Shown here: positions 5,269 to 5,671 of the stretch, piece by piece
Position numbering within the stretch: the first letter of the stretch is position 1
Layout: each line of letters opens with the position of its first letter
Assembly: GCA_011049955.1 (NCBI GenBank)
Contig: DRGV01000051.1
Location: 1 to 5,671, forward strand
DNA length: 5,671 nt
Source: a bacterium
Lineage (GTDB): Bacteria; UBP18; UBA7526
Direction of reading: 5' to 3'
Notes under the pieces: generated by a model
Databases searched by the model: none
The model's input: only the letters and a program-made list of their open reading frames with translations
What the model was told of the DNA's origin: nothing
Made by a program: the position numbers and the translations under genes

Positions 5269-5336
5269 GTTAGCCAGTTAACCAGTCAGCCAGTTTTTGC
5301 AACCGGCTAACGGGCGAACCGGTAAACTGGTTAACG
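5269..5336. repeat. Octamer array folding as a nested hairpin after lptB
   Basis: GTTAGCCA, GTTAACCA, GTCAGCCA (5269-5292) and AACCGGCT, AACGGGCG, AACCGGTA, AACTGGTT (5301-5332) are 8-base units in opposite sense on the two sides of GTTTTTGC (5293-5300). GTTAACCAGT (5277-5286) pairs perfectly with ACTGGTTAAC (5326-5335). Inside, AGCCAGTT (5288-5295) pairs with AACCGGCT (5301-5308) with one mismatch around the loop TTTGC. No T run follows, so termination by this structure alone is doubtful. Confidence 0.7.
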
Positions 5337-5363
5337 ATAAAGAGACTATTGGGAGGTTAAAGG

Positions 5364-5420
5364 ATGAATCCCGCACCTCCTATCGGATTCTATCATAGTT
5401 ATCTTTTGAAAATAAGATGA
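5364..5420 (+). CDS. Possible 18-codon leader peptide before hpf
   Basis: ATG at 5364 follows GGGAGGT (5351-5357) by six bases, one of the best ribosome sites in the window. The frame encodes MNPAPPIGFYHSYLLKIR and stops at TGA 5418-5420, 53 bases before hpf. Its first six codons form the left arm of the hairpin covering the hpf start. It shares the MNPA beginning, the strong ribosome site and the distance to the next gene (110 against 107 bases) with the frame before lptB. The Pro-Pro pair at codons 5-6 is a known type of slow peptide bond and could pause a ribosome over the left arm. The product is unrecognised and may not accumulate. Confidence 0.35.
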   Translation: MNPAPPIGFYHSYLLKIR

Positions 5421-5475
5421 AGCGAGAGTTAGATGGAACACAGAATCTTATTGAATTATAAAGGAGGTGCGGGAT
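5368..5475 (+). promoter_or_regulatory. Long-range hairpin covering the hpf ribosome site and start
   Basis: ATCCCGCACCTCCT (5368-5381) is a perfect 14-base complement of AGGAGGTGCGGGAT (5462-5475), which contains the hpf Shine-Dalgarno and the AT of its ATG. Between the arms, AATAAGAT (5411-5418) can pair with ATCTTATT (5445-5452). Two alternative pairings compete: ATCTT (5401-5405) with AAGAT (5414-5418), and GATTCT (5386-5391) with AGAATC (5442-5447). This gives a closed and an open form, as in translational attenuators. Direct copies of GATGAATC lie at 5363-5370 and 5473-5480. A 14-base perfect match over the start site is unlikely by chance; the function is inferred. Confidence 0.6.
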
Positions 5476-5671
5476 GAATCTAACCATCACTGGACGGGGA
5501 ATGAAAATAACCGCACCTCTAAGAAATTATATTCAGGAGAAGATGGCAGATGTTTTGAAGTATTTCGAAAAACTGGTGAGCGCCCATGTTAAGATTATTG
5601 TTTCCAAGGAGCGTCAAAGGGCGGAGGTGATCATCTATGGGGATGGCCTTACTTTCAAGGCCCTTCAGGCC
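5474..5671 (+). CDS. hpf: Ribosome hibernation promoting factor (S30AE family), N-terminal part
   Basis: The gene starts at ATG 5474, behind AAGGAGGTG (5461-5469), and runs off the window after 66 codons with no stop. The start MNLTITGRGMKITAPLRNYI, then EKMADVLKYFEKL, KIIVSKERQRAEVIIYGDG and LTFKA match the beta-alpha-beta-beta-beta pattern of HPF/RaiA proteins. These bind the 30S decoding region and help form inactive 100S (or silenced 70S) ribosomes in starved cells. Whether this is the short form or the long form with a C-terminal dimerisation domain cannot be seen. In many proteobacteria hpf lies downstream of lptB with rpoN between; here it follows lptB directly after a gap of 214 bases holding an octamer array and a hairpin leader. 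Confidence 0.92.
   Translation, partial: MNLTITGRGMKITAPLRNYIQEKMADVLKYFEKLVSAHVKIIVSKERQRAEVIIYGDGLTFKALQA

Noticed and set aside
5269..5336. Intrinsic terminator after lptB
   Set aside because: The nested hairpin is strong but is followed by ACGATAAAGAG, not a T run. Readthrough into hpf is likely or at least not excluded.

Overview
The window comes from a diderm (Gram-negative) bacterium. It reads entirely on the + strand as one envelope-biogenesis block: the 3' end of kdsB, then kdsA, kdsD/kpsF, kdsC, lptC, lptA, lptB and the 5' part of hpf. No single gene fixes the phylum. Three things suggest an uncultured, LPS-making candidate phylum (for example an Omnitrophota- or Aerophobota-like lineage) rather than a proteobacterium: the diverged proteins, the absence of rpoN between lptB and hpf, and gaps filled with repeats. 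That placement is inference.

Region 1 (1-3063) holds the enzymes for activated Kdo, the inner-core sugar of LPS. KdsD makes arabinose-5-phosphate from ribulose-5-phosphate. KdsA condenses it with phosphoenolpyruvate to Kdo-8-phosphate. KdsC removes the phosphate, and KdsB couples Kdo to CMP. Region 2 (3254-5259) holds three parts of the LPS transport machine: LptC, the periplasmic bridge protein LptA, and the ATPase LptB. LptC here has a lipobox. Region 3 (5474-end) begins hpf, the ribosome hibernation factor. Synthesis and export of Kdo-containing LPS are therefore adjacent and could be co-expressed. A candidate sigma-70 promoter at 3140-3168 would give the lpt part its own transcript.

The intergenic DNA is the unusual part. 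Almost every gap is built of degenerate 7- or 8-base units in tandem (268-395, 1356-1416, 2442-2547, 3065-3092, 3205-3225, 5269-5336), and each gap has its own motif. Compact GC-rich palindromes lie at 7-35 and 2414-2438. The first is inside kdsB and is read through in frame.

The best candidate for an undescribed mechanism is a pair of matching leaders before lptB and hpf. In each, a good ribosome binding site precedes a short open frame starting Met-Asn-Pro-Ala. The first bases of that frame are complementary to the Shine-Dalgarno and start codon of the real gene 107-110 bases downstream (12 positions with one mismatch at lptB, 14 of 14 at hpf). This looks like long-range occlusion of the start site, relieved by upstream translation.
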